From: JACDER01 sp036394915
GTDB taxonomy: Bacteria > Actinomycetota > Thermoleophilia > Gaiellales > Gaiellaceae
Length of the DNA: 64,000 nt
Reading direction: 5' to 3'
Assembly (NCBI GenBank): GCA_036394915.1
Contig: DASWEE010000061.1
Location: forward strand, 67,840-131,839
The notes beneath the pieces were generated by a model. It made no database searches. It was not told where the DNA came from and saw only the letters and a list, made by a program, of their open reading frames with translations. Below, piece after piece: positions 34,606 to 43,953 of this stretch. A program made the translations under genes and the position numbers. Within the stretch, counting starts at the first letter, position 1. The number at the start of each line of letters is the position of its first letter.

Positions 34606-37410
34606 ATGCTCTTCGGCCGCGAGCGTGAGTCCATGCAGATCGACGATGCGCTCGACGCGGCGAGGGAGCGGCGCAGCGGCGCGCTCGTCATCCGCGGCGA
34701 GGCCGGCATCGGCAAGAGCGCACTACTTAACGCCGCCATCGAGCGTGCAGATGACATGCGGGTCCTCCGCGCGCTCGGCGTCGAGTCCGAGGTGGACATC
34801 GCGTTCTCCGGGCTGTACGAGCTCCTCCGCCCAGCGCTCTCGTCGGTCGACACGATTCCCGAAGCGCAGGCAGTCGCCGTCCGAGCGGCACTGGCACTCG
34901 GCGCGGACGTCGTCACCGAGCGCCTCGCCGTCTTCGGCGGCGCCTTGAGTCTGCTTGCGGCCGTCGCCGAGGAGCAGCCGCTGCTGTGCGTAATCGACGA
35001 CGCCCACTGGCTCGACGAGGCTTCGGCCGCTGCGATGACCTTCGTCGCGCGCCGCCTCGACGCTGACGGCATCGCGATGCTCTTCGGCGTACGGGAGCCC
35101 GACGTCCGAGACTTCACCGCGCCGGGAATTCCCGAGCTCCGGCTCGGCGGACTCGATCGGGCCGCGGCGAGGCAGCTCTTGGCGACGCGACTGCCGGCAG
35201 ATGCCGGATCGCTCGTCGCAGAGCAACTCATCGAGATCTCGCTCGGAAACCCGCTCGCGCTGATCGAGCTCCCGTCGGGCCTGACGGCGCCGCAGCTCGC
35301 CGGACAGGGACCCCTCGATAAGCAAGTCCGCGCAGGGACAGCCGTGGAGCATGGCTTCCTCGGCCGTCTCGCTAAGCTCTCGAGTTCGACGCGGCGCGCC
35401 CTCCTCGTCGTCGCCGCAAGTGATGTCGCCGAGGTGGGGGCCCTCTCTCGCGCGCTCGCCGTCCTCGGACTCGATACCCAAAGCCTGGAGCCCGCCGAGC
35501 AGCTCGGGCTCGTCACGCTGGCGTCCAGCGTGGATTTCTGCCATCCCCTCGCGCGTTCGGCGATCTACGCGGCCGCTGAGGCGATCGACCGGAGCGAGGC
35601 GCACGGCGCGCTGGCGTTCGCAGCCGACGCCGCGGGCGAGGCCGATCGCCAGGCATGGCACCTCGCCGCCTCGGCGCGCGCCCCGGACGAGCAGATCGCG
35701 TCCGCCCTTGTCGACGCTGCCGAATCTGCCCGGCACCGAGGGGGCGTTTGGTCGGAAGCGAAGGCGCTCGAGCGCGCGGCGCGGTTGACGCCGGAGCCGC
35801 GGCTTCGCGCACGGCGTCTCGCGCGCGCGGGGGATGCCGCATATCGTGCCGGTCGCCCTGAGCTCGCGGACGCGCTTCTCGAGGAAGCGGTCGAGGGCGA
35901 CCTAGAACTCCACGAGCTCGCGCATGCGCAGGCTCGGCGCGCGTACATCCAGGTTGAGCGAGGGGAGCTAGACGAGGCCCTGGACCTGATGATCGGCGGA
36001 GCGAACGACCTCGAACCGACGGATCCGCGCGCGGCGGCGACTCTTCTGACCAACGCGGCAACCGCCGCCGACCATCACCGGCTAGACATTCCCTGGTCGA
36101 TCAGGCTCGCAGAGCGCGCATGGCGGCTAGCTGGCGACGCGGCGGTCGACGATGCGGAGCTCTGCCACATCGTCTCCTTCCAACGACTGTCTGCCGGCTG
36201 CGTACGCGACGCCATGGAACTGGCTTGGCGCTGCGCCGAACTCGTCGAGGACGACTCCGACGGTCGCATCGTCGCCGCCGACGCAGCATCGACGCTCTTG
36301 TACGCGGGCGAGCACGCTCCGGCACGTCGTCTGCTCGAGCGCGCGGTCGCCGCCAATCGCGGCTCCGGTGCGCTCGGAGACCTGGGGTACACGCTGCACA
36401 TCTACGCTCAAGTCGAGTGGTACGACGGCCACCTGCAGCGCGCATACCACCACGCACTCGAAGCGGTGCAGATCGTTGAGGAGCTCGCCACTCCGCAGAC
36501 CCTCGACGATTGCCTCTCGCGTCTCGCGATGTTCGAAGCCGTGCTCGGACGGGAAAGCGACAGCCGCCGCCACGCGCAGCGCGCGCTCGACTCCGCCCTG
36601 CAGCTCGGAGACCGAAAGAACGGAGTGCGTGCACGAAGCGCGCTCGGGATGCTCGCGCTCGTGACCGGCGACGCGGACGCAGCCGTCGCGCACCTGGCAC
36701 CCGCGGTCGCGGCGCTCGAGGCGGGTGGCGTCAGGAACCCGAACCAATTCCGAATCCATCCCGATCTTGTTGAGGCGTACGTCAGGTCGGGCCGGAGGGA
36801 TGAGGCCAAGCCGGTCGTCGCGTCCCTCGAGCGCCAGGCGCGCGCGACCGGCCTCCCGTGGACTCTTGGAGCGGCAACGCGCTGTCGCGCGCTCCTCGTC
36901 GACGCGGACGCAGCGGCGGAGGCCGGGTTCCAGGAAGCGCTGCTGCTCCACAAGAGCGCGAGCGCGTTCGAGCGCGCCCGAACAGAGCTCTGCTTCGGCG
37001 AGCAGCTCCGCCGCCGCGGTCACAGACGCGACTCGCGCATGCATCTCGGCGCCGCACTCCAGGGCTTCGAGGCCAGCGGAGCCACGCCCTGGGCGGAGCG
37101 CGCGCGGACAGAGCTCAGAGCATCCGGTCTAACGCTGCGCCGCCGTCAACCCACGGCGCCGGAACAGCTCACGCCGCGAGAACTCCAGATCGCCCGCCTC
37201 GTCGCCGCGGGCAAAACGAACCGCGACGTCGCGGCAACGCTCTTCGTCACCCCGAAGACGGTCGAGTTCCACCTGACTCGCGTCTACCGGAAGCTGGAAA
37301 TACACTCGCGCTCGGAACTCGTGCGGCGGATGGCAGGCTACGAGACGGAGGTCGACCTCGCTGCTCCGCAAGATGCCGAGCGCCGCGAACGCGAAGGCCA
37401 CTGGACCTGA
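34606..37410 (+). CDS. large ATP-binding LuxR-family regulator (LAL type)
   Basis: A 934-residue protein. An N-terminal AAA/NACHT-like ATPase (FGRERESMQIDDAL, Walker A IRGEAGIGKSALL, Walker B LLCVIDDAHWLDE, ISLGNPLALIEL) is followed by a long TPR-like helical region and a C-terminal LuxR helix-turn-helix (LTPRELQIARLVAAGKTNRDVA to VEFHLTRVYRKLEIHSRSEL). Such LAL regulators activate metabolic gene clusters after ligand binding. I chose ATG 34606; an upstream start is possible but gives unlikely residues. The divergent small-barrel gene is the nearest target candidate. Confidence 0.88.
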   Translation: MLFGRERESMQIDDALDAARERRSGALVIRGEAGIGKSALLNAAIERADDMRVLRALGVESEVDIAFSGLYELLRPALSSVDTIPEAQAVAVRAALALGADVVTERLAVFGGALSLLAAVAEEQPLLCVIDDAHWLDEASAAAMTFVARRLDADGIAMLFGVREPDVRDFTAPGIPELRLGGLDRAAARQLLATRLPADAGSLVAEQLIEISLGNPLALIELPSGLTAPQLAGQGPLDKQVRAGTAVEHGFLGRLAKLSSSTRRALLVVAASDVAEVGALSRALAVLGLDTQSLEPAEQLGLVTLASSVDFCHPLARSAIYAAAEAIDRSEAHGALAFAADAAGEADRQAWHLAASARAPDEQIASALVDAAESARHRGGVWSEAKALERAARLTPEPRLRARRLARAGDAAYRAGRPELADALLEEAVEGDLELHELAHAQARRAYIQVERGELDEALDLMIGGANDLEPTDPRAAATLLTNAATAADHHRLDIPWSIRLAERAWRLAGDAAVDDAELCHIVSFQRLSAGCVRDAMELAWRCAELVEDDSDGRIVAADAASTLLYAGEHAPARRLLERAVAANRGSGALGDLGYTLHIYAQVEWYDGHLQRAYHHALEAVQIVEELATPQTLDDCLSRLAMFEAVLGRESDSRRHAQRALDSALQLGDRKNGVRARSALGMLALVTGDADAAVAHLAPAVAALEAGGVRNPNQFRIHPDLVEAYVRSGRRDEAKPVVASLERQARATGLPWTLGAATRCRALLVDADAAAEAGFQEALLLHKSASAFERARTELCFGEQLRRRGHRRDSRMHLGAALQGFEASGATPWAERARTELRASGLTLRRRQPTAPEQLTPRELQIARLVAAGKTNRDVAATLFVTPKTVEFHLTRVYRKLEIHSRSELVRRMAGYETEVDLAAPQDAERREREGHWT

Positions 37411-37654
37411 CCCGTTGACCCTGACCACGCACCAGCTTCGCCGGCAGTCGGGCCCTTCGCGTGGCGGGCGAGCACCGTCCGTGGGCTCTGGAAGAACTCT
37501 GTCACCCCCTGTCACGGAGCTGAACGTGGCGCGGTTGTCGAAGTAGGCTGCTTTCGATCACGAGCCCCGACCGGATGCGTTTCGCTGTCACCATGGCCGC
37601 ACCGCATCCTGGCCTGGCAACAGGAAAGGCGCCGTTTCCAGCGCCTTTCCACCT
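37411..37654. other. short intergenic stretch with a hairpin
   Basis: No gene is seen. It contains CTGTCACC twice (about 37500 and 37577), as do att-like remnants 2 and 3. It also contains a perfect hairpin GGAAAGGCGC / GCGCCTTTCC (37623-37632 and 37641-37650) directly 3' of the tRNA, a likely tRNA terminator. Confidence 0.55.
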
Positions 37655-37727
37655 TGGGCCGTGAAGGATTCGAACCTTCGACCTTGGGATTAAGAGTCCC
37701 CTGCTCTACCAGCTGAGCTAACGGCCC
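37655..37727 (-). tRNA. tRNA-Lys(CUU)
   Basis: A 73-base cloverleaf. The acceptor stem is GGGCCGT/ACGGCCC with discriminator A, the D arm GCTC...GAGC, the anticodon loop CTCTTAA (anticodon CUU) and the T arm GAAGG-TTCGAAT-CCTTC. CCA is not encoded. Its 3' half is repeated at 29776, 25950 and 22462, suggesting this is the host attachment site of integrated elements. Confidence 0.95.
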
Positions 37728-37748
37728 GCGGGACGTACTGTAGCGAGC

Positions 37749-38813
37749 GTGAAAATCCTCTCGATCGTCGGGAACAGGCCGCAATTCATCAAATCTGCGC
37801 CCCTTTCCGTCGCCCTGTGCGAGCGCGGGATCGACGAGGTCACCCTCCACACCGGGCAGCACTACGACGCCGAGCTCTCGCAGGTTTTCTTCGAGGAGCT
37901 CGAGCTTCCCGAGCCCGCCTACCGGCTCGGGATCGGCGGGCAGCCGCACGACGAGATGGTCGCGGCGATGCGTCCGGGAATCCTCCACGCAATCGAGGCC
38001 GAGCGGCCGGACTGGGCACTCGTCTACGGCGACACGAGCTCGACGCTCGCCGGCGCCCGCACGGCCACGGAAGGCCGCGTTCCGCTCGCCCACGTCGAGG
38101 CGGGGATGCGCAGCGGCGACTGGTCGATGCCCGAGGAGCACATTCGCGTCGAGGTCGACCGGATCTCCGAGCTTCTCTTCTGCCCCGACGAGCGCTCCGC
38201 CGAGACGCTCGCCGGTGAAGGCGTCACCGGCAGGATCGAGGTCGTCGGCGACGTGATGGCCGACGCCTCGTTCCGGCTCGCCCCGATCGCGCGTGAGCGC
38301 TCGGACGTGCTCGAGCGGCTCGAGCTCGAGCCGGGCCGTTACGTCGTCGCGACCGTCCACCGGGAGGCGAACGTCGCGGTAGACCGGTTCCGTCGCATCG
38401 CCGACGGCCTCAACCGCCTGTCCGAGCCCGTCGCCTTCCCCGCCCACCCGCGTACGCGCGCGACGCTCGAGGCGGCGCAGATCTCGCTCGCCCCGCACGT
38501 TCGCCTGCTACAGCCGCTCGGCTACCTCGACCTCGCCGCGCTCGCTTCCCGCGCACGCGTGATCCTGACCGACTCCGGCGGCCTGCAGAAGGAGGCCTAC
38601 TGGTACGGCGTGCCGTGCGTGACGCTTCGTCCCTCGACCGAATGGGTGGACACGGTCGAGGTCGGCGCGAACATCCTCGTCGACGACGACCCCGACCGGA
38701 TCGTCTCGGCGATCGCACAGGCGCGGATGCCGCCGGACAGGCCGCAGCTCTACGGCGACGGCAAGGCCTCGGAACGGATCGCTGAGGCGCTCTATACGCT
38801 TGTCCGCGGGTGA
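37749..38813 (+). CDS. non-hydrolysing UDP-sugar 2-epimerase (WecB/WbpI family)
   Basis: A 354-residue GT-B fold epimerase. Motifs are VGNRPQFIKSAPL, HTGQHYDAELS, VYGDTSSTLAGA, HVEAGMRSGDWSMPEE, TVHREANV, TDSGGLQKEAYWYGVPCVTLR and TEWVDTVEVG. The SMPEE-type motif and the neighbours suggest the WbpI-like branch, which converts UDP-2,3-diacetamido sugars, rather than WecB. The substrate is not proven. GTG 37749 is the start. Its stop overlaps the next gene by 4 bp, so translation is probably coupled. Confidence 0.88.
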   Translation: MKILSIVGNRPQFIKSAPLSVALCERGIDEVTLHTGQHYDAELSQVFFEELELPEPAYRLGIGGQPHDEMVAAMRPGILHAIEAERPDWALVYGDTSSTLAGARTATEGRVPLAHVEAGMRSGDWSMPEEHIRVEVDRISELLFCPDERSAETLAGEGVTGRIEVVGDVMADASFRLAPIARERSDVLERLELEPGRYVVATVHREANVAVDRFRRIADGLNRLSEPVAFPAHPRTRATLEAAQISLAPHVRLLQPLGYLDLAALASRARVILTDSGGLQKEAYWYGVPCVTLRPSTEWVDTVEVGANILVDDDPDRIVSAIAQARMPPDRPQLYGDGKASERIAEALYTLVRG

Positions 38814-39805
38814 AGAAGCCTGCAGACACGACGGTCGGGGTCGTCGGCCTCGGCTACTGGGGGCCGAATCTCGCGCGCAACTTCGACGAGCTCGCGCGCC
38901 TGACTTGGATCTGCGACGCCGCGCCCGAGCAGTGCGAGCGCCAGGCGACCCGCTTTCCCTCGGCGCGCGCAACTACGGACTTCGGCGACCTGCTCTCAGA
39001 CTCCGAGCTCGACGCCGTCGTCATCGCCACCCCGGTGGTCACCCACTTCGACCTGGCCAAGCGCGCCCTCGAGGCGGGCAAGCACGTTCTCGTCGAGAAG
39101 CCGCCGGCGCTGACGGCCGCCGAGGCCGAGGAGCTGCGTGCGCTCGCCCAGGAGCGCGACCTCGTCCTGATGCCCGGCCACCTCCTCCTCTACCACCCCG
39201 GCGTCCAGAAGCTGCGCGAGCTGGTCGACTCGGGAGAGCTGGGCGAGGTCCTCTGCCTGTACGGCAATCGTCAGAACCTCGGCAAGATCCGCATGGACGA
39301 GAACGCGCTCTGGTCGCTCGGCGTCCACGACCTGTCGGTGATCCTCTACCTCGTCGGCGGCGAAGAGCCTGCCGAGCTGTGGGCACGCGGGAACGCGTTC
39401 CTCACGCCGGGGGTCGAGGACGTCGTCTTCTGCTACCTCCGCTTCCCCTCGGGGAAGATCGCGCACATGCACCTGTCCTGGCTCGACCCGCACAAGATGC
39501 GGAAGATCACCGTCGTCGGCAAGGAGAAGATGGTCGTCTTCGACGACATGGAGCTCGAGCGCAAGGTGACCGTCTACGAGAAGGCGACCGAGCAGCCTGC
39601 GCACAGCTATGGGGAGTGGAGGACTCGCACGGGGGACATCTGGTGCCCGAAGATCCCGAACGACGAGCCGCTGCGGCTCGAGTGCCAGTACTTCCTCCAG
39701 CTCGTGAGCGGGGACGGAGACCGCGATCGCGTCGCCGCCGACGGGCTGGCGGTCGTGCGGACGCTCGAGCAGCTGCAGGCCTCGTTGGAAGCCGTCCCGG
39801 CGTGA
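38810..39805 (+). CDS. Gfo/Idh/MocA-family sugar oxidoreductase
   Basis: A 331-residue NAD-dependent dehydrogenase with N-terminal Rossmann motif GVVGLGYWGPNLARNF, then EKPPAL with the conserved Lys (HVLVEKPPALT) and LGVHDLSVILYLVG with the active-site His region. Placed between the epimerase and a hexapeptide acetyltransferase, it resembles WbpB/WlbA of diacetamido-uronic acid pathways. No WbpA or aminotransferase is in the window, so the pathway is incomplete here. Start GTG 38810. Confidence 0.88.
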   Translation: MKKPADTTVGVVGLGYWGPNLARNFDELARLTWICDAAPEQCERQATRFPSARATTDFGDLLSDSELDAVVIATPVVTHFDLAKRALEAGKHVLVEKPPALTAAEAEELRALAQERDLVLMPGHLLLYHPGVQKLRELVDSGELGEVLCLYGNRQNLGKIRMDENALWSLGVHDLSVILYLVGGEEPAELWARGNAFLTPGVEDVVFCYLRFPSGKIAHMHLSWLDPHKMRKITVVGKEKMVVFDDMELERKVTVYEKATEQPAHSYGEWRTRTGDIWCPKIPNDEPLRLECQYFLQLVSGDGDRDRVAADGLAVVRTLEQLQASLEAVPA

Positions 39806-39830
39806 TCGTCGCTCGCCTTTGGCTCGCTCC

Positions 39831-39914
39831 CGTGGGGGAAACCATGTTTCCCCCACGAGCCCCCTTCTTAGAACCTGACGTGGGGGAACCTCCGGGTTCC
39901 GCCACGCCCCCTCC
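39831..39914. repeat. dispersed palindromic repeat, copy 3
   Basis: CGTGGGGGAAAC (39831-39842), CAT, GTTTCCCCCACG (39846-39857), then the linker GAGCCCCCTTCTTAGAACCT and a second imperfect palindrome GTGGGGGAACC...GGTTCCGCCAC. The whole 80-bp unit is nearly identical to 46852-46930. Confidence 0.88.
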
Positions 39915-39918
39915 ACAC

Positions 39919-39947
39919 GATCACGGGCCAAGGATTGGCCCGTGATC
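39919..39947 (+). promoter_or_regulatory. hairpin containing the acetyltransferase start codon
   Basis: Perfect 12-bp arms GATCACGGGCCA (39919-39930) and TGGCCCGTGATC (39936-39947) with a 5-base loop. The GTG start (39942-39944) is in the right arm, so folding would hide it from ribosomes. It may be a translational control or part of the repeat region. Confidence 0.55.
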
Positions 39948-40574
39948 GCAGACACCGCCATCGTCTATCCCGGGACGAAGATCGGCGACGACTGCCAGAT
40001 CCTCGACTACGCGGTCGTGGGGAAGCAGCCCTCGCTCTCGCCCCGCTCGACCGCGAAGCGCGAGGAGCTGCCGCCGCTCGAGCTCGGGCCGGGGACGATC
40101 GTGTCGACAGGAGCCGTCGTGTTCGCCGGAACGCGAATCGGCGCGCGCGTCATCATCGGCGACCAGGCCTGCGTGCGCGAGCGCTGCAGCGTCGGAGACG
40201 ACGCCGTCATCGGGCGCGGAGCGTTCGTGGAGAACGACACCACGGTCGGCGCGTCCACGAAGATCCAGGCCCACGCCTACATCACGGCGTACTGCACGCT
40301 CGAGGACGACGTGTTCGTCGCGCCGTGCGTGATCACGACCAACGACAACTTCATGGGCCGGACCGAACAGCGCCACGCCCTCCGACGTGGCCCGACGATC
40401 AGGCGCGGAGCCCGGATCGGCGGCGGGGCCGTGCTGCTGCCGGGAATCGAGATCGGCGAAGAAGCATTCGTGGGCGCCGGCGCGGTCGTCCTCCACGACG
40501 TTCCCGCCCGGACGGTCGTCGTCGGCAACCCCGCCCGCGAGCTCCGGCAAGTTCCCGAGGAAGAGCTGCTCTAG
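39942..40574 (+). CDS. hexapeptide-repeat acyltransferase (WbpD-like)
   Basis: A 210-residue left-handed beta-helix protein with many [LIV]-G-x4 hexapeptides (TVVGASTKIQAHAYITAYCT, IRRGARIGGGAVLLPGIEIG, FVGAGAVVLHDVPARTVVVG) and NPAREL near the end. TTNDNFMGR with the upstream His-containing strand fits a sugar N-acetyltransferase. With the two genes upstream it suggests acetylation of a UDP-amino sugar for surface glycan. It ends convergent with the subtilase gene (shared CTAG). Confidence 0.85.
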   Translation: MIADTAIVYPGTKIGDDCQILDYAVVGKQPSLSPRSTAKREELPPLELGPGTIVSTGAVVFAGTRIGARVIIGDQACVRERCSVGDDAVIGRGAFVENDTTVGASTKIQAHAYITAYCTLEDDVFVAPCVITTNDNFMGRTEQRHALRRGPTIRRGARIGGGAVLLPGIEIGEEAFVGAGAVVLHDVPARTVVVGNPARELRQVPEEELL

Positions 40575-42217
40575 CTGCGCGCGTACGTCAGCGTGTACGG
40601 GCCGGAGTCGCTCGAGGACATCTTTACCTCGACGTAGTACCAACCGCCCGTCCTAGCCCGGTAGCCGCGGATCCGCTCGGTCGAGCCGAGATGGAACGAC
40701 TGCGCCACGCGCATCTTTTGTGCAGCGGGAGAGAGATCCACCACGGTCTGGGTGCCCGGCCTCCAGAGGGCCAGGTTGGAGTTGCCACTGGGAGGACCGC
40801 TGAGCGTCAGCGAGACGAACTGATCCTTCCGGAGGCGGATGCGGTAGACGTCGATCGGGTCGTCCCAGAAGTCGAGGGTGGCGTTGATCGTTCCGCCGGC
40901 CCGCGTCCAGATCGTCGACGAGAGCCTGCCGGCGTCGTCGTTCGGCTCACGCGTGTCGGCCCTCAGATAGGTGCCGGCGGTTGCGAACGCCGCCGCAGCG
41001 GTCACGTCGACACGACCCCAGCCGCTCAGGCGGTCGTGGCCGGCACGACAGGCGCGGCAGCCTGTGCCCGAGTTGACGTCGTCCGCCGAGTGCTCGACGA
41101 TCCACGAGGCCTGGTCGGATGCGAGGCCGGGGCGAACGCCGAGCACGAGCGCAGCCGCCGCCGTCGCCATCGGAGCCGCGAATGACGTGCCTTCGGCGTG
41201 CCGGAACTCGAACGGCCCGCAGTCCGCGTACCCCTGGTTGACGCACGTCCCGCGGGTCGGTGCGGTCAGCGCCAGCGGCAGCGTCGAGTAGATCTCGGCT
41301 CCGGGGGCCGCGAGGTCGTTGTAGAACGCATCCCGGTTCGAGAACTCGGCGACCGCCCCGGACGGCTCGAGCGCGCTGACGCCGACGACGTGGTTCAGCG
41401 CGGCCGGATAGCCGGCGAAGTTCCACGGCGACCGGGGCGCCTGGTCGGAGTTGCCGACCGCCGCGACGACGAGCACGTGCTTGCTGACGGCGTAGCGGAT
41501 CGCGGCCGCTTCGAGAGGCGAGTACGTGTCCCGCCGCTTCGAGAGGGGGTCGCGCAGCCCGGCAAGGCTGAGATTGATCACTCGGGCCCCTTGGTTGACG
41601 GCCCAGCGGATTGCGCTTGCTTCCGCCTTGAGCGGGATCGTTCCGTCGCTGCGCACCACCTTCCCGATCATGAGCTGCACCGAAAAGCCGATGCCCGAGA
41701 TCCCGATGCCGTTGTTCGTCGCCGCCGCGATCTCTCCGGCGACAAAGGTTCCGTGGCCCTGGGTGTCCGCGACCGAATTCGATTTGACGAAGCTCTTCCA
41801 GGCGAAGACCCGGTTCTGAAACTCGGGATGCTTGAGGTCGATTCCCGAGTCGATCACGGCCACCTTGACCGGCGGAAGCGGAGGGAGTGCCTGCCAGAAG
41901 TCGAAGGCGTGGATCTGGCTCAGGTACCACTGCCGGACCATGAGCGGGTCGTTCGGGACGAAGGCCAGCTGCCGCGAGGACAACCGCTCGACGTAGCTGA
42001 TGCCGCGGATGCGGGCCAGCTGCGCGCGCGAGGCGTGGACGTACACCGCGCGCAGGTCGCGGTCGCGGGAGACGCGGGCACCGCTCGCGCGAGCCACCTG
42101 CTCCGAGACGCGGTCGAAGGAGACGCCCTGGCGGACGCCGACGACGAAGCTCTCCGCCGCAGCTGTCCCCGGAAGCGCGAGCGCAAGGCCGAGGCCGATC
42201 AGCGCGAGCCTTCTCAT
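40571..42217 (-). CDS. secreted subtilase (S8) with C-terminal PPC-like domain
   Basis: A 548-residue protein. It has a signal peptide (LALIGLGLALALPGTAAAE), a short inhibitor-like prodomain (~22-85), and a catalytic domain with D123 (VAVIDSGID), H155 (GHGTFVAG) and S346 (EGTSFAAPMA). A C-terminal beta-rich PPC-like domain follows from about residue 435 (EPNDDAGRLSS). It is an extracellular protease; the substrate is unknown. ATG 42217 overlaps the stop of the upstream SpoIID-like gene (ATGA), so they form one operon. Confidence 0.9.
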   Translation of the reverse strand: MRRLALIGLGLALALPGTAAAESFVVGVRQGVSFDRVSEQVARASGARVSRDRDLRAVYVHASRAQLARIRGISYVERLSSRQLAFVPNDPLMVRQWYLSQIHAFDFWQALPPLPPVKVAVIDSGIDLKHPEFQNRVFAWKSFVKSNSVADTQGHGTFVAGEIAAATNNGIGISGIGFSVQLMIGKVVRSDGTIPLKAEASAIRWAVNQGARVINLSLAGLRDPLSKRRDTYSPLEAAAIRYAVSKHVLVVAAVGNSDQAPRSPWNFAGYPAALNHVVGVSALEPSGAVAEFSNRDAFYNDLAAPGAEIYSTLPLALTAPTRGTCVNQGYADCGPFEFRHAEGTSFAAPMATAAAALVLGVRPGLASDQASWIVEHSADDVNSGTGCRACRAGHDRLSGWGRVDVTAAAAFATAGTYLRADTREPNDDAGRLSSTIWTRAGGTINATLDFWDDPIDVYRIRLRKDQFVSLTLSGPPSGNSNLALWRPGTQTVVDLSPAAQKMRVAQSFHLGSTERIRGYRARTGGWYYVEVKMSSSDSGPYTLTYARS

Positions 42218-43830
42218 CCGCCCACCACCCGCAGGACGGAAGAGACGCCGGGCACGAGACCGTGGCCGAGAGCGACCCGCGCGCGATAGGTCCCCGGGGT
42301 GAGGTCGATCGACGCCGTGAACCGCCCGCCCGCGTCGAGCTTCGCCGTCGCGGCCGTCGTCCACGTCGTCCCCTCGTAGCGCTGGATCGAGACGGTGGCG
42401 CCGGCGAAGACCGGCCGGACACGGCCCGTGAGCGCCGATGGGGTCGTCGCCGGATCGAGCTTGACGAAAGCGGCCACGGAGACCTTGACCGCGGGGCTCG
42501 AAGCCTTCCCATCCGAGATGCGATAGGACGCGGTCACCTTCGGCGTGATCGAAGCGGTGAAGGTCCCGTCCGGCTCGGGAGCGACCGGCGTGACCGACTC
42601 CCACGTGCTTCCCGCCAGTCGCTCGATCCGCGCTCCCTTGACCGCGCGGGCGATTCCCGACAGTTGGGACTTGATGCCGTAGACGAGCGCCTTCGCCGGT
42701 GGGCTCAAGGAAAGGACGCCGATGCTGAACCAGCTCGAGCGGAGGCCGAGCGTGCGGCGCAGGTCGCTACCCGAGATCGTCCGCTGACCGCTGCTCGTGG
42801 TCAACGTTACCGACGTCACGCGCGAGGACGGATTCCGCATGGCCCTGGCGTCGAGCAGCTTGCCCGCTACGCCGAGCCGGTTCGCGAGAGTGGACGCCTG
42901 GTAGACGTAGGGGCCCCAGTCGTGGTACGGCGAGACGGTGTCGTAGGGGTCCGGGACGGAGACGAGATAGGGAACCGGGCGCGAGCCCGGAAACGCATCC
43001 TGGATCGAAGCCGTCTTTCCTCCGGACGAGGCGTAGAAGTAGGTCGTCGCGGGCTGCCCGTGGTACGTAAGCACCTTGCCTTTGGTCGCATCGACGGCCG
43101 CGCCGGTCGTGAACTCCTCCGCGTCGACCCCGCCGTAGACCTGGCTGCGCGTGTCGGCGAAGACGTCGTAGGTCGCCCCGCGCTTGCGGGTCGCGACCGC
43201 ATACGAGCGCGAGGCCACAGCCTGCGTCTTGAGAGCCTCGGCAGGCCAGTCGGAAGAAACCTCCTGCGAGACGACGCCGCGGACGTAGTCCTCGAGCCCG
43301 ACGATGTTGACCGCCTGCAGACCGCCTCCCTTCGAGATGACCTGGATCGAGCCCCGATAACGTCGCGAGAGCTGGAGCGGAACGCGGCCGGGCGTGAACA
43401 TGATCGGGCCGGGAAGCGCCTTCGGCGCAGCAGTCGCCTCGACGCGGACCTTCAAGGTCGGGCCGACCGCGTAGGAGCCGGCGGCGAGCTTGTAGCTCTT
43501 CCCGTCCGCGTCACGCACCCGGAAGGGCGCTTGTGAGGAGACGGTCACGCTCGGGACACCGTCAGAGAGCAGAACGCGAACCTGTCGCACCGTCGTGGAG
43601 GTGAGGGCAGTGCCGGGGTAATAGTGCGCGAGGATCTTGGCATAGCCCAGGCCGTGCCTGGCGTACCCCAGCGCTCCGTACTGACCCATCCCGACGCCGT
43701 GGCCCCAGCCGTGCCCGCGAATGACGAACGTGGGGAGCGAAGGTTTCGCTGCAGGCTGAGCCGCAGCCAGCGCCGAGAGCGCCGTGCCGAGCACTGCGGC
43801 GAGAGCTGCAAAGAGGGAACTCCGAAGCAT
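42214..43830 (-). CDS. SpoIID/LytB-domain secreted protein
   Basis: A 538-residue secreted protein. After the signal peptide it has RGHGWGHGVGMGQYGALGYA near the N-terminus, then the SpoIID core (VGLEDYVRGVVSQEVSSDWPAEALKTQAVASRSYA and FYASSGGKTASIQDAF). Two Ig-like modules follow to the end. SpoIID proteins are lytic transglycosylases acting on denuded peptidoglycan. In this non-sporulation context it is probably a cell-wall enzyme. It is followed at once by the subtilase gene. Confidence 0.88.
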   Translation of the reverse strand: MLRSSLFAALAAVLGTALSALAAAQPAAKPSLPTFVIRGHGWGHGVGMGQYGALGYARHGLGYAKILAHYYPGTALTSTTVRQVRVLLSDGVPSVTVSSQAPFRVRDADGKSYKLAAGSYAVGPTLKVRVEATAAPKALPGPIMFTPGRVPLQLSRRYRGSIQVISKGGGLQAVNIVGLEDYVRGVVSQEVSSDWPAEALKTQAVASRSYAVATRKRGATYDVFADTRSQVYGGVDAEEFTTGAAVDATKGKVLTYHGQPATTYFYASSGGKTASIQDAFPGSRPVPYLVSVPDPYDTVSPYHDWGPYVYQASTLANRLGVAGKLLDARAMRNPSSRVTSVTLTTSSGQRTISGSDLRRTLGLRSSWFSIGVLSLSPPAKALVYGIKSQLSGIARAVKGARIERLAGSTWESVTPVAPEPDGTFTASITPKVTASYRISDGKASSPAVKVSVAAFVKLDPATTPSALTGRVRPVFAGATVSIQRYEGTTWTTAATAKLDAGGRFTASIDLTPGTYRARVALGHGLVPGVSSVLRVVGG

Positions 43831-43953
43831 GGCTTTGTACTTCGCCTCGAGGAGCGCGTTTTCCCGGCCGGAAAGCGGGTTCCCGAGGCATCGTGAGAGT
43901 AGCTTACGTTCAGGATCGGCTCCAGTCGGAGCGCCCGGAAAACTCTTACCGTT

